Assembly: GCA_028752905.1 (NCBI GenBank)
Contig: JAQNBH010000049.1
Location: 558,001-622,000, forward strand
Reading direction: 5' to 3'
Length of the DNA stretch: 64,000 nt
Source of the DNA: Cladorhizidae sp. MBARI D1340-BT2
Taxonomy: Eukaryota; Porifera; Demospongiae; Poecilosclerida; Cladorhizidae
Shown here: piece after piece, positions 36,498 through 49,962 of the stretch
How the letters are laid out: every line of letters begins with the position of its first letter
Numbering within the stretch: position 1 is the first letter of the stretch
Position numbers and translations under genes: made by a program
The notes under the pieces: model-generated
Told to the model about the DNA's origin: nothing
What the model saw: the letters and a program-made list of their open reading frames with translations, nothing else
The model's database searches: none

Positions 36498-39400
36498 GAT
36501 AGGTCTCTCCCTGTGCTCTCTGTTGATATCAAACATCCATAATATTCTGCACACTTCACTGTAATGGACTTGATATGATTCGAATGATAGGTTTCATTGT
36601 GTGTTCTCTATCTTGATATTTGCCCTAATTTGGTCTATATGTTTCTCATTTTCCCCCCCAAAATCTTGTTATTTTGCCGTAAAGCTCATAACTTTTATAC
36701 ACTTTACCCAAAAAAGATAATTTTTATATCACCGGATAGCCCTTCTAATTATCTGTCTTTTGTACGTGCCAAACTTTTGAGTACTCTAAGTATTAGCAAG
36801 TTATGGTGATTTGAAGTGGTAAGGTTTGCGATCTTTCCTGGCGTTTTCCAGTTGCCAAAGCGGTGGCCTGCCAGTGAAAAACCACTACATTTATTGATAA
36901 TCTGTTGACATGTTGCAGATAAGGGCCTTCTCTATCAGTTGACAAAATCTGGGACTTTGGTCTTGTTAATTAGGGCAGTTATGAATTGTACTCTTACTTG
37001 ATGCTAAACATGTTAGCTTCGTAGATTATCCACACTTCACTGAATAGACTTGATGTATAGCTATTAAGATAGGACTCTCTAAGTTCTCTCTCTTGATACC
37101 AAACATCCATATATTCTGCACACTTCACTGTAATGGACTTGCAAGATAGGTATCTCTCAGTGTTCTCTATCTTGAGCTGAACATGTTAGCTTCATAGATT
37201 CTCCACACTTCACTGAATAGACTTGATATATAGCTCTAAAGGTAGGCCTCTCTCTGTTCTCTCTCTTGATACCAAACATCCGTATATTCTGCATACATAG
37301 AATCACAAGATAGGTTTCTCTATGTGTTCTCTATCTTGATGCTAAACAGGTTAGCTTCATAGATTCTCCACACTTCACTGTATAAACTTGATATATAGCT
37401 ATTAAGATAGGTCTCTCCCGGTGCTCTCTGTTGATATCAAACATCCATAATATTCTGCACACTTCACTGTAATGGACTTGATATGATTCGAATGATAGGT
37501 TTCATTGTGTGTTCTCTATCTTGATATTTGCCCTAATTTGGTCTATATGTTTCTCATTTTCCCCCCCAAAATCTTGTTATTTTGCCGTAAAGCTCATAAC
37601 TTTTATACACTTTACCCAAAAAAGATAATTTTTATATCACCGGATAGCCCTTCTAATTATCTGTCTTTTGTACGTACCAAAATTTTGAGTACTCTAAGTA
37701 TTAGCAAGTTATGGTGATTTGAAGTGGTAAGGTTTGCGATCTTTCCTGGCGTTTTCCAGTTGCCAAAGCGGTGGCCTGCCAGTGAAAAACCACTACATTT
37801 ATTGATAATCTGTTGACATGTTGCAGATAAGGGCCTTCTCTATCAGTTGACAAAATCTGGAACTTTGGTCTTGTTAATTAGGGCAGTTATGAATTGTACT
37901 CTTACTTGATGCTAAACATGTTAGTTTCGTAGATTATCCACACTTCTCTGAATAGACTTGATGTATAGCTATTAAGATAGGACTCTCTAAGTGCTCTCTC
38001 TTGATACCAAACATCCATATATTCTGCACACTTCACTGTAATGGACTTGCAAGATAGGTATCTGTCAGTGTTCTCTATCTTGAGCTAAACATGTTAGCTT
38101 CATAGATTCTCCACACTTCACTGAATATACTTGATATATAGCTCTAAAGGTAGGCCTCTCTCTGTTCTCTCTCTTGATACCAAACATCCGTATATTCTGC
38201 ATACATAGAATCACAAGATAGGTTTCTCTATGTGTTCTCTATCTTGATGCTAAACAGGTTAGCTTCATAGATTCTCCACACTTCACTGTATAAACTTGAT
38301 ATATAGCTATTAAGATAGGTCTCTCCCTGTGCTCTCTGTTGATATCAAACATCCATAATATTCTGCACACTTCACTGTAATGGACTTGATATGATTCGAA
38401 TGATAGGTTTCATTGTGTGTTCTCTATCTTGATATTTGCCCTAATTTGGTCTATATGTTTCTCATTTTCCCCCAAAAAATTTTGTTATTTTGCCGTAAAG
38501 CTCATAACTTTTATACACTTTACCCAAAAAAGATAATTTTTATATCACCGGATAGCCCTTCTAATTATCTGTCTTTTGTATGTGCCAAAATTTTGAGTAC
38601 TCTAAGTATTAGCAAGTTATGGTGATTTGAAGTGGTAAGGTTTGCGATCTTTCCTGGCGTTTTCCAGTTGCCAAAGCGGTGGCCTGCCAGTGAAAAACCA
38701 CTACATTTATTGATAATCTGTTGACATGTTGCAGATAAGGGCCTTCTCTATCAGTTGACAAAATCTGGGACTTTGGTCTTGTTAATTAGGGCAGTTATGA
38801 ATTGTACTCTTACTTGATGCTAAACATGTTAGCTTCGTAGATTATCCACACATCACTGAATAGACTTGATGTATAGCTATTAAGATAGGACTCTCTAAGT
38901 GCTCTCTCTTGATACCAAACATCCATATATTCTGCACACTTCACTGTAATGGACTTGCAAGATAGGTATCTCTCAGTGTTCTCTATCTTGAGCTGAACAT
39001 GTTAGCTTCATAGATTCTCCACACTTCACTGAATAGACTTGATATATAGCTCTAAAGGTAGGCCTCTCTCTGTTCTCTCTCTTGATACCAAACATCCGTA
39101 TATTCTGCATACATAGAATCACAAGATAGGTTTCTCTATGTGTTCTCTATCTTGATGCTAAACAGGTTAGCTTCATAGATTCTCCACACTTCACTGTATA
39201 AACTTGATATATAGCTATTAAGATAGGTCTCTCCCTGTGCTCTCTGTTGATATCAAACATCCATAATATTCTGCACACTTCACTGTAATGGACTTGATAT
39301 GATTCGAATGATAGGTTTCATTGTGTGTTCTCTATCTTGATATTTGCCCTAATTTGGTCTATATGTTTCTCATTTTCCCCCCAAAAATCTTGTTATTTTG

Positions 39401-42400
39401 CCGTAAAGCTCATAACTTTTATACACTTTACCCCCAAAAGATAATTTTTATATCACCGGATAGCCCTTCTAATTATCTGTCTTTTGTATGTGCCAAAATT
39501 TTGAGTACTCTAAGTATTAGCAAGTTATGGTGATTTGAAGTGGTAAGGTTTGCGATCTTTCCTGGCGTTTTCCAGTTGCCAAAGCGGTGGCCTGCCAGTG
39601 AAAAACCACTACATTTATTGATAATCTGTTGACATGTTGCAGATAAGGGCCTTCTCTATCAGTTGACAAAATCTGGGACTTTGGTCTTGTTAATTAGGGC
39701 AGTTATGAATTGTACACTTACTTGATGCTAAACATGTTAGCTTCGTAGATTATCCACACTTCACTGAATAGACTTGATGTATAGCTATTAAGATAGGACT
39801 CTCTAAGTGCTCTCTCTTGATACCAAACATCCATATATTCTGCACACTTCACTGTAATGGACTTGCAAGATAGGTATCTCTCAGTGTTCTCTATCTTGAG
39901 CTGAACATGTTAGCTTCATAGATTCTCCACACTTCACTGAATAGACTTGATATATAGCTCTAAAGGTAGGCCTCTCTCTGTTCTCTCTCTTGATACCAAA
40001 CATCCGTATATTCTGCATACATAGAATCACAAGATAGGTTTCTCTATGTGTTCTCTATCTTGATGCTAAACAGGTTAGCTTCATAGATTCTCCACACTTC
40101 ACTGTATAAACTTGATATATAGCTATTAAGATAGGTCTCTCCCTGTGCTCTCTGTTGATATCAAACATCCATAATATTCTGCACACTTCACTGTAATGGA
40201 CTTGATATGATTCGAATGATAGGTTTCATTGTGTGTTCTCTATCTTGATATTTGCCCTAATTTGGTCTATATGTTTCTCATTTTCCCCCCCAAAATCTTG
40301 TTATTTTGCCGTAAAGCTCATAACTGTTCTACACTTTACCCAAAAAAGATAATTTTTATATCACCGGATAGCCCTTCTAGTTATCTGTCTTTTGTACGTG
40401 CCAAAATTTTGAGTACTCTAAGTATTAGCAAGTTATGGTGATTTGAAGTGGTAAGGTTTGCGATCTTTCCTGGCGTTTTCCAGTTGCCAAAGCGGTGGCC
40501 TGCCAGTGAAAAACCACTACATTTATTGATAATCTGTTGACATGTTGCAGATAAGGGCCTTCTCTATCAGTTGACAAAATCTGGGACTTTGGTCTTGTTA
40601 ATTAGGGCAGTTATGAATTGTACTCTTACTTGATGCTAAACATGTTAGCTTCGTAGATTATCCACACTTCACTGAATAGACTTGATGTATAGCTATTAAG
40701 ATAGGACTCTCTAAGTTCTCTCTCTTGATACCAAACATCCATATATTCTGCACACTTCACTGTAATGGACTTGCAAGATAGGTATCTCTCAGTGTTCTCT
40801 ATCTTGAGCTGAACATGTTAGCTTCATAGATTCTCCACACTTCACTGAATAGACTTGATATATAGCTCTAAAGGTAGGCCTCTCTCTGTTCTCTCTCTTG
40901 ATACCAAACATCCGTATATTCTGCATACATAGAATCACAAGATAGGTTTCTCTATGTGTTCTCTATCTTGATGCTAAACAGGTTAGCTTCATAGATTCTC
41001 CACACTTCACTGTATAAACTTGATATATAGCTATTAAGATAGGTCTCTCCCGGTGCTCTCTGTTGATGTCAAACATCCATAATATTCTGCACACTTCACT
41101 GTAATGGACTTGATATGATTCGAATGATAGGTTTCATTGTGTGTTCTCTATCTTGATATTTGCCCTAATTTGGTCTATATGTTTCTCATTTTCCCCCCCA
41201 AAATCTTGTTATTTTGCCGTAAAGCTCATAACTTTTATACACTTTACCCAAAAAAGATAATTTTTATATCACCGGATAGCCCTTCTAATTATCTGTCTTT
41301 TGTACGTACCAAAATTTTGAGTACTCTAAGTATTAGCAAGTTATGGTGATTTGAAGTGGTAAGGTTTGCGATCTTTCCTGGCGTTTTCCAGTTGCCAAAG
41401 CGGTGGCCTGCCAGTGAAAAACCACTACATTTATTGATAATCTGTTGACATGTTGCAGATAAGGGCCTTCTCTATCAGTTGATAAAATCTGGAACTTTGG
41501 TCTTGTTAATTAGGGCAGTTATGAATTGTACTCTTACTTGATGCTAAACATGTTAGTTTCGTAGATTATCCACACTTCTCTGAATAGACTTGATGTATAG
41601 CTATTAAGATAGGACTCTCTAAGTGCTCTCTCTTGATACCAAACATCCATATATTCTGCACACTTCACTGTAATGGACTTGCAAGATAGGTATCTGTCAG
41701 TGTTCTCTATCTTGAGCTAAACATGTTAGCTTCATAGATTCTCCACACTTCACTGAATATACTTGATATATAGCTCTAAAGGTAGGCCTCTCTCTGTTCT
41801 CTCTCTTGATACCAAACATCCGTATATTCTGCATACATAGAATCACAAGATAGGTTTCTCTATGTGTTCTCTATCTTGATGCTAAACAGGTTAGCTTCAT
41901 AGATTCTCCACACTTCACTGTATAAACTTGATATATAGCTATTAAGATAGGTCTCTCCCTGTGCTCTCTGTTGATATCAAACATCCATAATATTCTGCAC
42001 ACTTCACTGTAATGGACTTGATATGATTCGAATGATAGGTTTCATTGTGTGTTCTCTATCTTGATATTTGCCCTAATTTGGTCTATATGTTTCTCATTTT
42101 CCCCCCAAAAATCTTGTTATTTTGCCGTAAAGCTCATAACTTTTATACACTTTACCCAAAAAAGATAATTTTTATATCACCGGATAGCCCTTCTAATTAT
42201 CTGTCTTTTGTACGTGCCAAAATTTTGAGTACTCTAAGTATTAGCAAGTTATGGTGATTTGAAGTGGTAAGGTTTGCGATCTTTCCTGGCGTTTTCCAGT
42301 TGCCAAAGCGGTGGCCTGCCAGTGAAAAACCACTACATTTATTGATAATCTGTTGACATGTTGCAGATAAGGGCCTTCTCTATCAGTTGACAAAATCTGG

Positions 42401-45400
42401 GACTTTGGTCTTGTTAATTAGGGCAGTTATGAATTGTACACTTACTTGATGCTAAACATGTTAGCTTCGTAGATTATCCACACTTCACTGAATAGACTTG
42501 ATGTATAGCTATTAAGATAGGACTCTCTAAGTGCTCTCTCTTGATACCAAACATCCATATATTCTGCACACTTCACTGTAATGGACTTGCAAGATAGGTA
42601 TCTCTCAGTGTTCTCTATCTTGAGCTGAACATGTTAGCTTCATAGATTCTCTACACTTCACTGAATAGACTTGATATATAGCTCTAAAGGTAGGCCTCTC
42701 TCTGTTCTCTCTCTTGATACCAAACATCCGTATATTCTGCATACATAGAATCACAAGATAGGTTTCTCTATGTGTTCTCTATCTTGATGCTAAACAGGTT
42801 AGCTTCATAGATTCTCCACACATCACTGTATAAACTTGATATATAGCTATTAAGATAGGTCTCTCCCTGTGCTCTCTGTTGATATCAAACATCCATAATA
42901 TTCTGCACACTTCACTGTAATGGACTTGATATGATTCGAATGATAGGTTTCATTGTGTGTTCTCTATCTTGATATTTGCCCTAATTTGGTCTATATGTTT
43001 CTCATTTCCCCCCCCAAAATCTTGTTATTTTGCCGTAAAGCTCATAACTGTTCTACACTTTACCCAAAAAAGATAATTTTTATATCACCGGATAGCCCTT
43101 CTAGTTATCTGTCTTTTGTACGTGCCAAAATTTTGAGTACTCTAAGTATTAGCAAGTTATGGTAATTTGAAGTGGTAAGGTTTGCGATCTTTCCTGGCGT
43201 TTTCCAGTTGCCAAAGCGGTGGCCTGCCAGTGAAAAACCACTACATTTATTGATAATCTGTTGACATGTTGCAGATAAGGGCCTTCTCTATCAGTTGACA
43301 AAATCTGGGACTTTGGTCTTGTTAATTAGGGCAGTTATGAATTGTACTCTTACTTGATGCTAAACATGTTAGCTTCGTAGATTATCCACACTTCACTGAA
43401 TAGACTTGATGTATAGCTATTAAGATAGGACTCTCTAAGTGCTCTCTCTTGATACCAAACATCCATATATTCTGCACACTTCACTGTAATGGACTTGCAA
43501 GATAGGTATCTCTCAGTGTTCTCTATCTTGAGCTAAACATGTTAGCTTCATAGATTCTCCACACTTCACTGAATAGACTTGATATATAGCTCTAAAGGTA
43601 GGCCTCTCTCTGTTCTCTCTCTTGATACCAAACATCCGTATATTCTGCATACATAGAATCACAAGATAGGTTTCTCTATGTGTTCTCTATCTTGATGCTA
43701 AACAGGTTAGCTTCATAGATTCTCCACACTTCACTGTATAAACTTGATATATAGCTATTAAGATAGGTCTCTCCCTGTGCTCTCTGTTGATATCAAACAT
43801 CCATAATATTCTGCACACTTCACTGTAATGGACTTGATATGATTCGAATGATAGGTTTCATTGTGTGTTCTCTATCTTGATATTTGCCCTAATTTGGTCT
43901 ATATGTTTCTCATTTTCCCCCCCAAAATCTTGTTATTTTGCCGTAAAGCTCATAACTTTTATACACTTTACCCAAAAAAGATAATTTTTATATCACCGGA
44001 TAGCCCTTCTAATTATCTGTCTTTTGTACGTGCCAAACTTTTGAGTACTCTAAGTATTAGCAAGTTATGGTGATTTGAAGTGGTAAGGTTTGCGATCTTT
44101 CCTGGCGTTTTCCAGTTGCCAAAGCGGTGGCCTGCCAGTGAAAAACCACTACATTTATTGATAATCTGTTGACATGTTGCAGATAAGGGCCTTCTCTATC
44201 AGTTGACAAAATCTGGGACTTTGGTCTTGTTAATTAGGGCAGTTATGAATTGTACACTTACTTGATGCTAAACATGTTAGCTTCGTAGATTATCCACACT
44301 TCACTGAATAGACTTGATGTATAGCTATTAAGATAGGACTCTCTAAGTGCTCTCTCTTGATACCAAACATCCATATATTCTGCACACTTCACTGTAATGG
44401 TCTTGCAAGATAGGTATCTCTCAGTGTTCTCTATCTTGAGCTGAACATGTTAGCTTCATAGATTCTCCACACTTCACTGAATAGACTTGATATATAGCTC
44501 TAAAGGTAGGCCTCTCTCTGTTCTCTCTCTTGATACCAAACATCCGTATATTCTGCATACATAGAATCACAAGATAGGTTTCTCTATGTGTTCTCTATCT
44601 TGATGCTAAACAGGTTAGCTTCATAGATTCTCCACACTTCACTGTATAAACTTGATATATAGCTATTAAGATAGGTCTCTCCCGGTGCTCTCTGTTGATA
44701 TCAAACATCCATAATATTCTGCACACTTCACTGTAATGGACTTGATATGATTCGAATGATAGGTTTCATTGTGTGTTCTCTATCTTGATATTTGCCCTAA
44801 TTTGGTCTATATGTTTCTCATTTCCCCCCCAAAAATCTTGTTATTTTGCCGTAAAGCTCATAACTTTTATACACTTTATCCAAAAAAGATAATTTTTATA
44901 TCACCGGATAGCCCTTCTAATTATCTGTCTTTTGTACGTGCCAAAATTTTGAGTACTCTAAGTATTAGCAAGTTATGGTGATTTGAAGTGGTAAGGTTTG
45001 CGATCTTTCCTGGCGTTTTCCAGTTGCCAAAGCGGTGGCCTGCCAGTGAAAAACCACTACATTTATTGATAATCTGTTGACATGTTGCAGATAAGGGCCT
45101 TCTCTATCAGTTGACAAAATCTGGGACTTTGGTCTTGTTAATTAGGGCAGTTATGAATTGTACTCTTACTTGATGCTAAACATGTTAGCTTCGTAGATTA
45201 TCCACACTTCACTGAATAGACTTGATGTATAGCTATTAAGATAGGACTCTCTAAGTGCTCTCTCTTGATACCAAACATCCATATATTCTGCACACTTCAC
45301 TGTAATGGACTTGCAAGATAGGTATCTCTCAGTGTTCTCTATCTTGAGCTGAACATGTTAGCTTCATAGATTCTCCACACTTCACTGAATAGACTTGATA

Positions 45401-45577
45401 TATAGCTCTAAAGGTAGGCCTCTCTCTGTTCTCTCTCTTGATACCAAACATCCGTATATTCTGCATACATAGAATCACAAGATAGGTTTCTCTATGTGTT
45501 CTCTATCTTGATGCTAAACAGGTTAGCTTCATAGATTCTCCACACTTCACTGTATAAACTTGATATATAGCTATTAA
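36498..45577. repeat. Higher-order block, copy 2 (units 37-46), with the empty target site
   Basis: The ten units run L-T-C-C-G-T-P-G-L-P and share the ordered rare markers described for block 14537-31049. Examples are TTCTCTACACT near 42648, GGTAATTTG near 43161, GGTCTTGCAAG near 44399 and TTTATCC near 44877. The paralogous position of the transposon insertion is the unit 39/40 junction, where a single TTAA stands at 39218-39221 with no insertion. It is an in-window empty-site reference for the piggyBac-like element. Confidence 0.7.
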
Positions 45578-46485
45578 GATAGGTCTCTCCCTGTGCTCTC
45601 TGTTGATATCAAACATCCATAATATTCTGCACACTTCACTGTAATGGACTTGATATGATTCGAATGATAGGTTTCATTGTGTGTTCTCTATCTTGATATT
45701 TGCCCTAATTTGGTCTATATGTTTCTCATTTCCCCCCCCAAAATCTTGTTATTTTGCCGTAAAGCTCATAACTTTTATACACTTTACCCAAAAAAGATAA
45801 TTTTTATATCACCGGATAGCCCTTCTAATTATCTGTCTTTTGTACGTGCCAAACTTTTGAGTACTCTAAGTATTAGCAAGTTATGGTGATTTGAAGTGGT
45901 AAGGTTTGCGATCTTTCCTGGCGTTTTCCAGTTGCCAAAGCGGTGGCCTGCCAGTGAAAAACCACTACATTTATTGATAATCTGTTGACATGTTGCAGAT
46001 AAGGGCCTTCTCTATCAGTTGACAAAATCTGGGACTTTGGTCTTGTTAATTAGGGCAGTTATGAATTGTACACTTACTTGATGCTAAACATGTTAGCTTC
46101 GTAGATTATCCACACTTCACTGAATAGACTTGATGTATAGCTATTAAGATAGGACTCTCTAAGTGCTCTCTCTTGATACCAAACATCCATATATTCTGCA
46201 CACTTCACTGTAATGGTCTTGCAAGATAGGTATCTCTCAGTGTTCTCTATCTTGAGCTGAACATGTTAGCTTCATAGATTCTCCACACTTCACTGAATAG
46301 ACTTGATATATAGCTCTAAAGGTAGGCCTCTCTCTGTTCTCTCTCTTGATACCAAACATCCGTATATTCTGCATACATAGAATCACAAGATAGGTTTCTC
46401 TATGTGTTCTCTATCTTGATGCTAAACAGGTTAGCTTCATAGATTCTCCACACTTCACTGTATAAACTTGATATATAGCTATTAA

Positions 46486-47402
46486 GATAGGTCTCTCCCG
46501 GTGCTCTCTGTTGATATCAAACATCCATAATATTCTGCACACTTCACTGTAATGGACTTGATATGATTCGAATGATAGGTTTCATTGTGTGTTCTCTATC
46601 TTGATATTTGCCCTAATTTGGTCTATATGTTTCTCATTTCCCCCCCCAAAATCTTGTTATTTTGCCGTAAAGCTCATAACTTTTATACACTTTATCCAAA
46701 AAAGATAATTTTTATATCACCGGATAGCCCTTCTAATTATCTGTCTTTTGTACGTGCCAAAATTTTGAGTACTCTAAGTATTAGCAAGTTATGGTGATTT
46801 GAAGTGGTAAGGTTTGCGATCTTTCCTGGCGTTTTCCAGTTGCCAAAGCGGTGGCCTGCCAGTGAAAAACCACTACATTTATTGATAATCTGTTGACATG
46901 TTGCAGATAAGGGCCTTCTCTATCAATTGACAAAATCTGGGACTTTGGTCTTGTTAATTAGGGCAGTTATGAATTGTACTCTTACTTGATGCTAAACATG
47001 TTAGCTTCGTAGATTATCCACACTTCACTGAATAGACTTGATGTATAGCTATTAAGATAGGACTCTCTAAGTGCTCTCTCTTGATACCAAACATCCATAT
47101 ATTCTGCACACTTCACTGTAATGGACTTGCAAGATAGGTATCTCTCAGTGTTCTCTATCTTGAGCTGAACATGTTAGCTTCATAGATTCTCCACACTTCA
47201 CTGAATAGACTTGATATATAGCTCTAAAGGTAGGCCTCTCTCTGTTCTCTCTCTTGATATTATTGATACCAAACATCCGTATATTCTGCATACATAGAAT
47301 CACAAGATAGGTTTCTCTATGTGTTCTCTATCTTGATGCTAAACAGGTTAGCTTCATAGATTCTCCACACTTCACTGTATAAACTTGATATATAGCTATT
47401 AA
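46486..47402. repeat. 917-bp monomer variant (unit 48)
   Basis: This unit carries the 9-bp insertion ATTATTGAT at 47259-47267, in subrepeat A3 directly after CTCTTGAT. It also has the private change CAATTGAC (near 46924) in place of CAGTTGAC. Both markers reappear together in units 52, 53 and 54, showing common descent. Confidence 0.9.
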
Positions 47403-49218
47403 GATAGGTCTCTCCCGGTGCTCTCTGTTGATATCAAACATCCATAATATTCTGCACACTTCACTGTAATGGACTTGATATGATTCGAATGATAGGTTTC
47501 ATTGTGTGTTCTCTATCTTGATATTTGCCCTAATTTGGTCTATATGTTTCTCATTTCCCCCCAAAAAATCTTGTTATTTTGCCGTAAAGCTCATAACTTT
47601 TATACACTTTACCCAAAAAAGATAATTTTTATATCACCGGATAGCCCTTCTAATTATCTGTCTTTTGTACGTGCCAAACTTTTGAGTACTCTAAGTATTA
47701 GCAAGTTATGGTGATTTGAAGTGGTAAGGTTTGCGATCTTTCCTGGCGTTTTCCAGTTGCCAAAGCGGTGGCCTGCCAGTGAAAAACCACTACATTTATT
47801 GATAATCTGTTGACATGTTGCAGATAAGGGCCTTCTCTATCAGTTGACAAAATCTGGGACTTTGGTCTTGTTAATTAGGGCAGTTATGAATTGTACACTT
47901 ACTTGATGCTAAACATGTTAGCTTCGTAGATTATCCACACTTCACTGAATAGACTTGATGTATAGCTATTAAGATAGGACTCTCTAAGTGCTCTCTCTTG
48001 ATACCAAACATCCATATATTCTGCACACTTCACTGTAATGGACTTGCAAGATAGGTATCTCTCAGTGTTCTCTATCTTGAGCTGAACATGTTAGCTTCAT
48101 AGATTCTCCACACTTCACTGAATAGACTTGATATATAGCTCTAAAGGTAGGCCTCTCTCTGTTCTCTCTCTTGATACCAAACATCCGTATATTCTGCATA
48201 CATAGAATCACAAGATAGGTTTCTCTATGTGTTCTCTATCTTGATGCTAAACAGGTTAGCGTCATAGATTCTCCACACTTCACTGTATAAACTTGATATA
48301 TAGCTATTAAGATAGGTCTCTCCCGGTGCTCTCTGTTGATATCAAACATCCATAATATTCTGCACACTTCACTGTAATGGACTTGATATGATTCGAATGA
48401 TAGGTTTCATTGTGTGTTCTCTATCTTGATATTTGCCCTAATTTGGTCTATATGTTTCTCATTTTCCCCCCCAAAATCTTGTTATTTTGCCGTAAAGCTC
48501 ATAACTTTTATACACTTTACCCAAAAAAGATAATTTTTATATCACCGGATAGCCCTTCTAATTATCTGTCTTTTGTACGTGCCAAAATTTTGAGTACTCT
48601 AAGTATTATTAAGTTATGGTGATTTGAAGTGGTAAGGTTTGCGATCTTTCCTGGCGTTTTCCAGTTGCCAAAGCGGTGGCCTGCCAGTGAAAAACCACTA
48701 CATTTATTGATAATCTGTTGACATGTTGCAGATAAGGGCCTTCTCTATCAGTTGACAAAATCTGGGACTTTGGTCTTGTTAATTAGGGCAGTTATGAATT
48801 GTACTCTTACTTGATGCTAAACATGTTAGCTTCGTAGATTATCCACACTTCACTGAATAGACTTGATGTATAGCTATTAAGATAGGACTCTCTAAGTGCT
48901 CTCTCTTGATACCAAACATCCATATATTCTGCACACTTCACTGTAATGGACTTGCAAGATAGGTATCTCTCAGTGTTCTCTATCTTGAGCTGAACATGTT
49001 AGCTTCATAGATTCTCCACACTTCACTGAATAGACTTGATATATAGCTCTAAAGGTAGGCCTCTCTCTGTTCTCTCTCTTGATACCAAACATCCGTATAT
49101 TCTGCATACATAGAATCACAAGATAGGTTTCTCTATGTGTTCTCTATCTTGATGCTAAACAGGTTAGCTTCATAGATTCTCCACACTTCACTGTATAAAC
49201 TTGATATATAGCTATTAA

Positions 49219-49962
49219 GATAGGTCTCTCCCGGTGCTCTCTGTTGATATCAAACATCCATAATATTCTGCACACTTCACTGTAATGGACTTGATATGAT
49301 TCGAATGATAGGTTTCATTGTGTGTTCTCTATCTTGATATTTGCCCTAATTTGGTCTATATGTTTCTCATTTCCCCCCCCAAAATCTTGTTATTTTGCCG
49401 TAAAGCTCATAACTTTTATACACTTTATCCAAAAAAGATAATTTTTATATCACCGGATAGCCCTTCTAATTATCTGTCTTTTGTACGTGCCAAAATTTTG
49501 AGTACTCTAAGTATTAGCAAGTTATGGTGATTTGAAGTGGTAAGGTTTGCGATCTTTCCTGGCGTTTTCCAGTTGCCAAAGCGGTGGCTTGCCAGTGAAA
49601 AACCACTACATTTATTGATAATCTGTTGACATGTTGCAGATAAGGGCCTTCTCTATCAGTTGACAAAATCTGGGACTTTGGTCTTGTTAATTAGGGCAGT
49701 TATGAATTGTACTCTTACTTGATGCTAAACATGTTAGCTTCGTAGATTATCCACACTTCACTGAATAGACTTGATGTATAGCTATTAAGATAGGACTCTC
49801 TAAGTGCTCTCTCTTGATACCAAACATCCATATATTCTGCACACTTCACTGTAATGGACTTGCAAGATAGGTATCTCTCAGTGTTCTCTATCTTGATGCT
49901 AAACAGGTTAGCTTCATAGATTCTCCACACTTCACTGTATAAACTTGATATATAGCTATTAA
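49219..49962. repeat. 744-bp monomer with a 164-bp internal deletion (unit 51)
   Basis: The sequence passes from B2 straight into B3 at 49881-49896. The 16-bp word at the junction, GTGTTCTCTATCTTGA, occurs in both subrepeats of a normal unit, 164 bp apart. A3 and most of B2 are lost, and the next unit is 164 bp early. This is what exchange or slippage between internal direct repeats would produce. The unit also carries GGTGGCTTGCC (near 49583), a marker shared with units 57 and 62. Confidence 0.92.

Noticed and set aside
49715..49930. 71-codon minus-strand frame created in the shortened monomer
   Set aside because: It exists only because the 164-bp deletion fused two subrepeats; it is absent from all other units.
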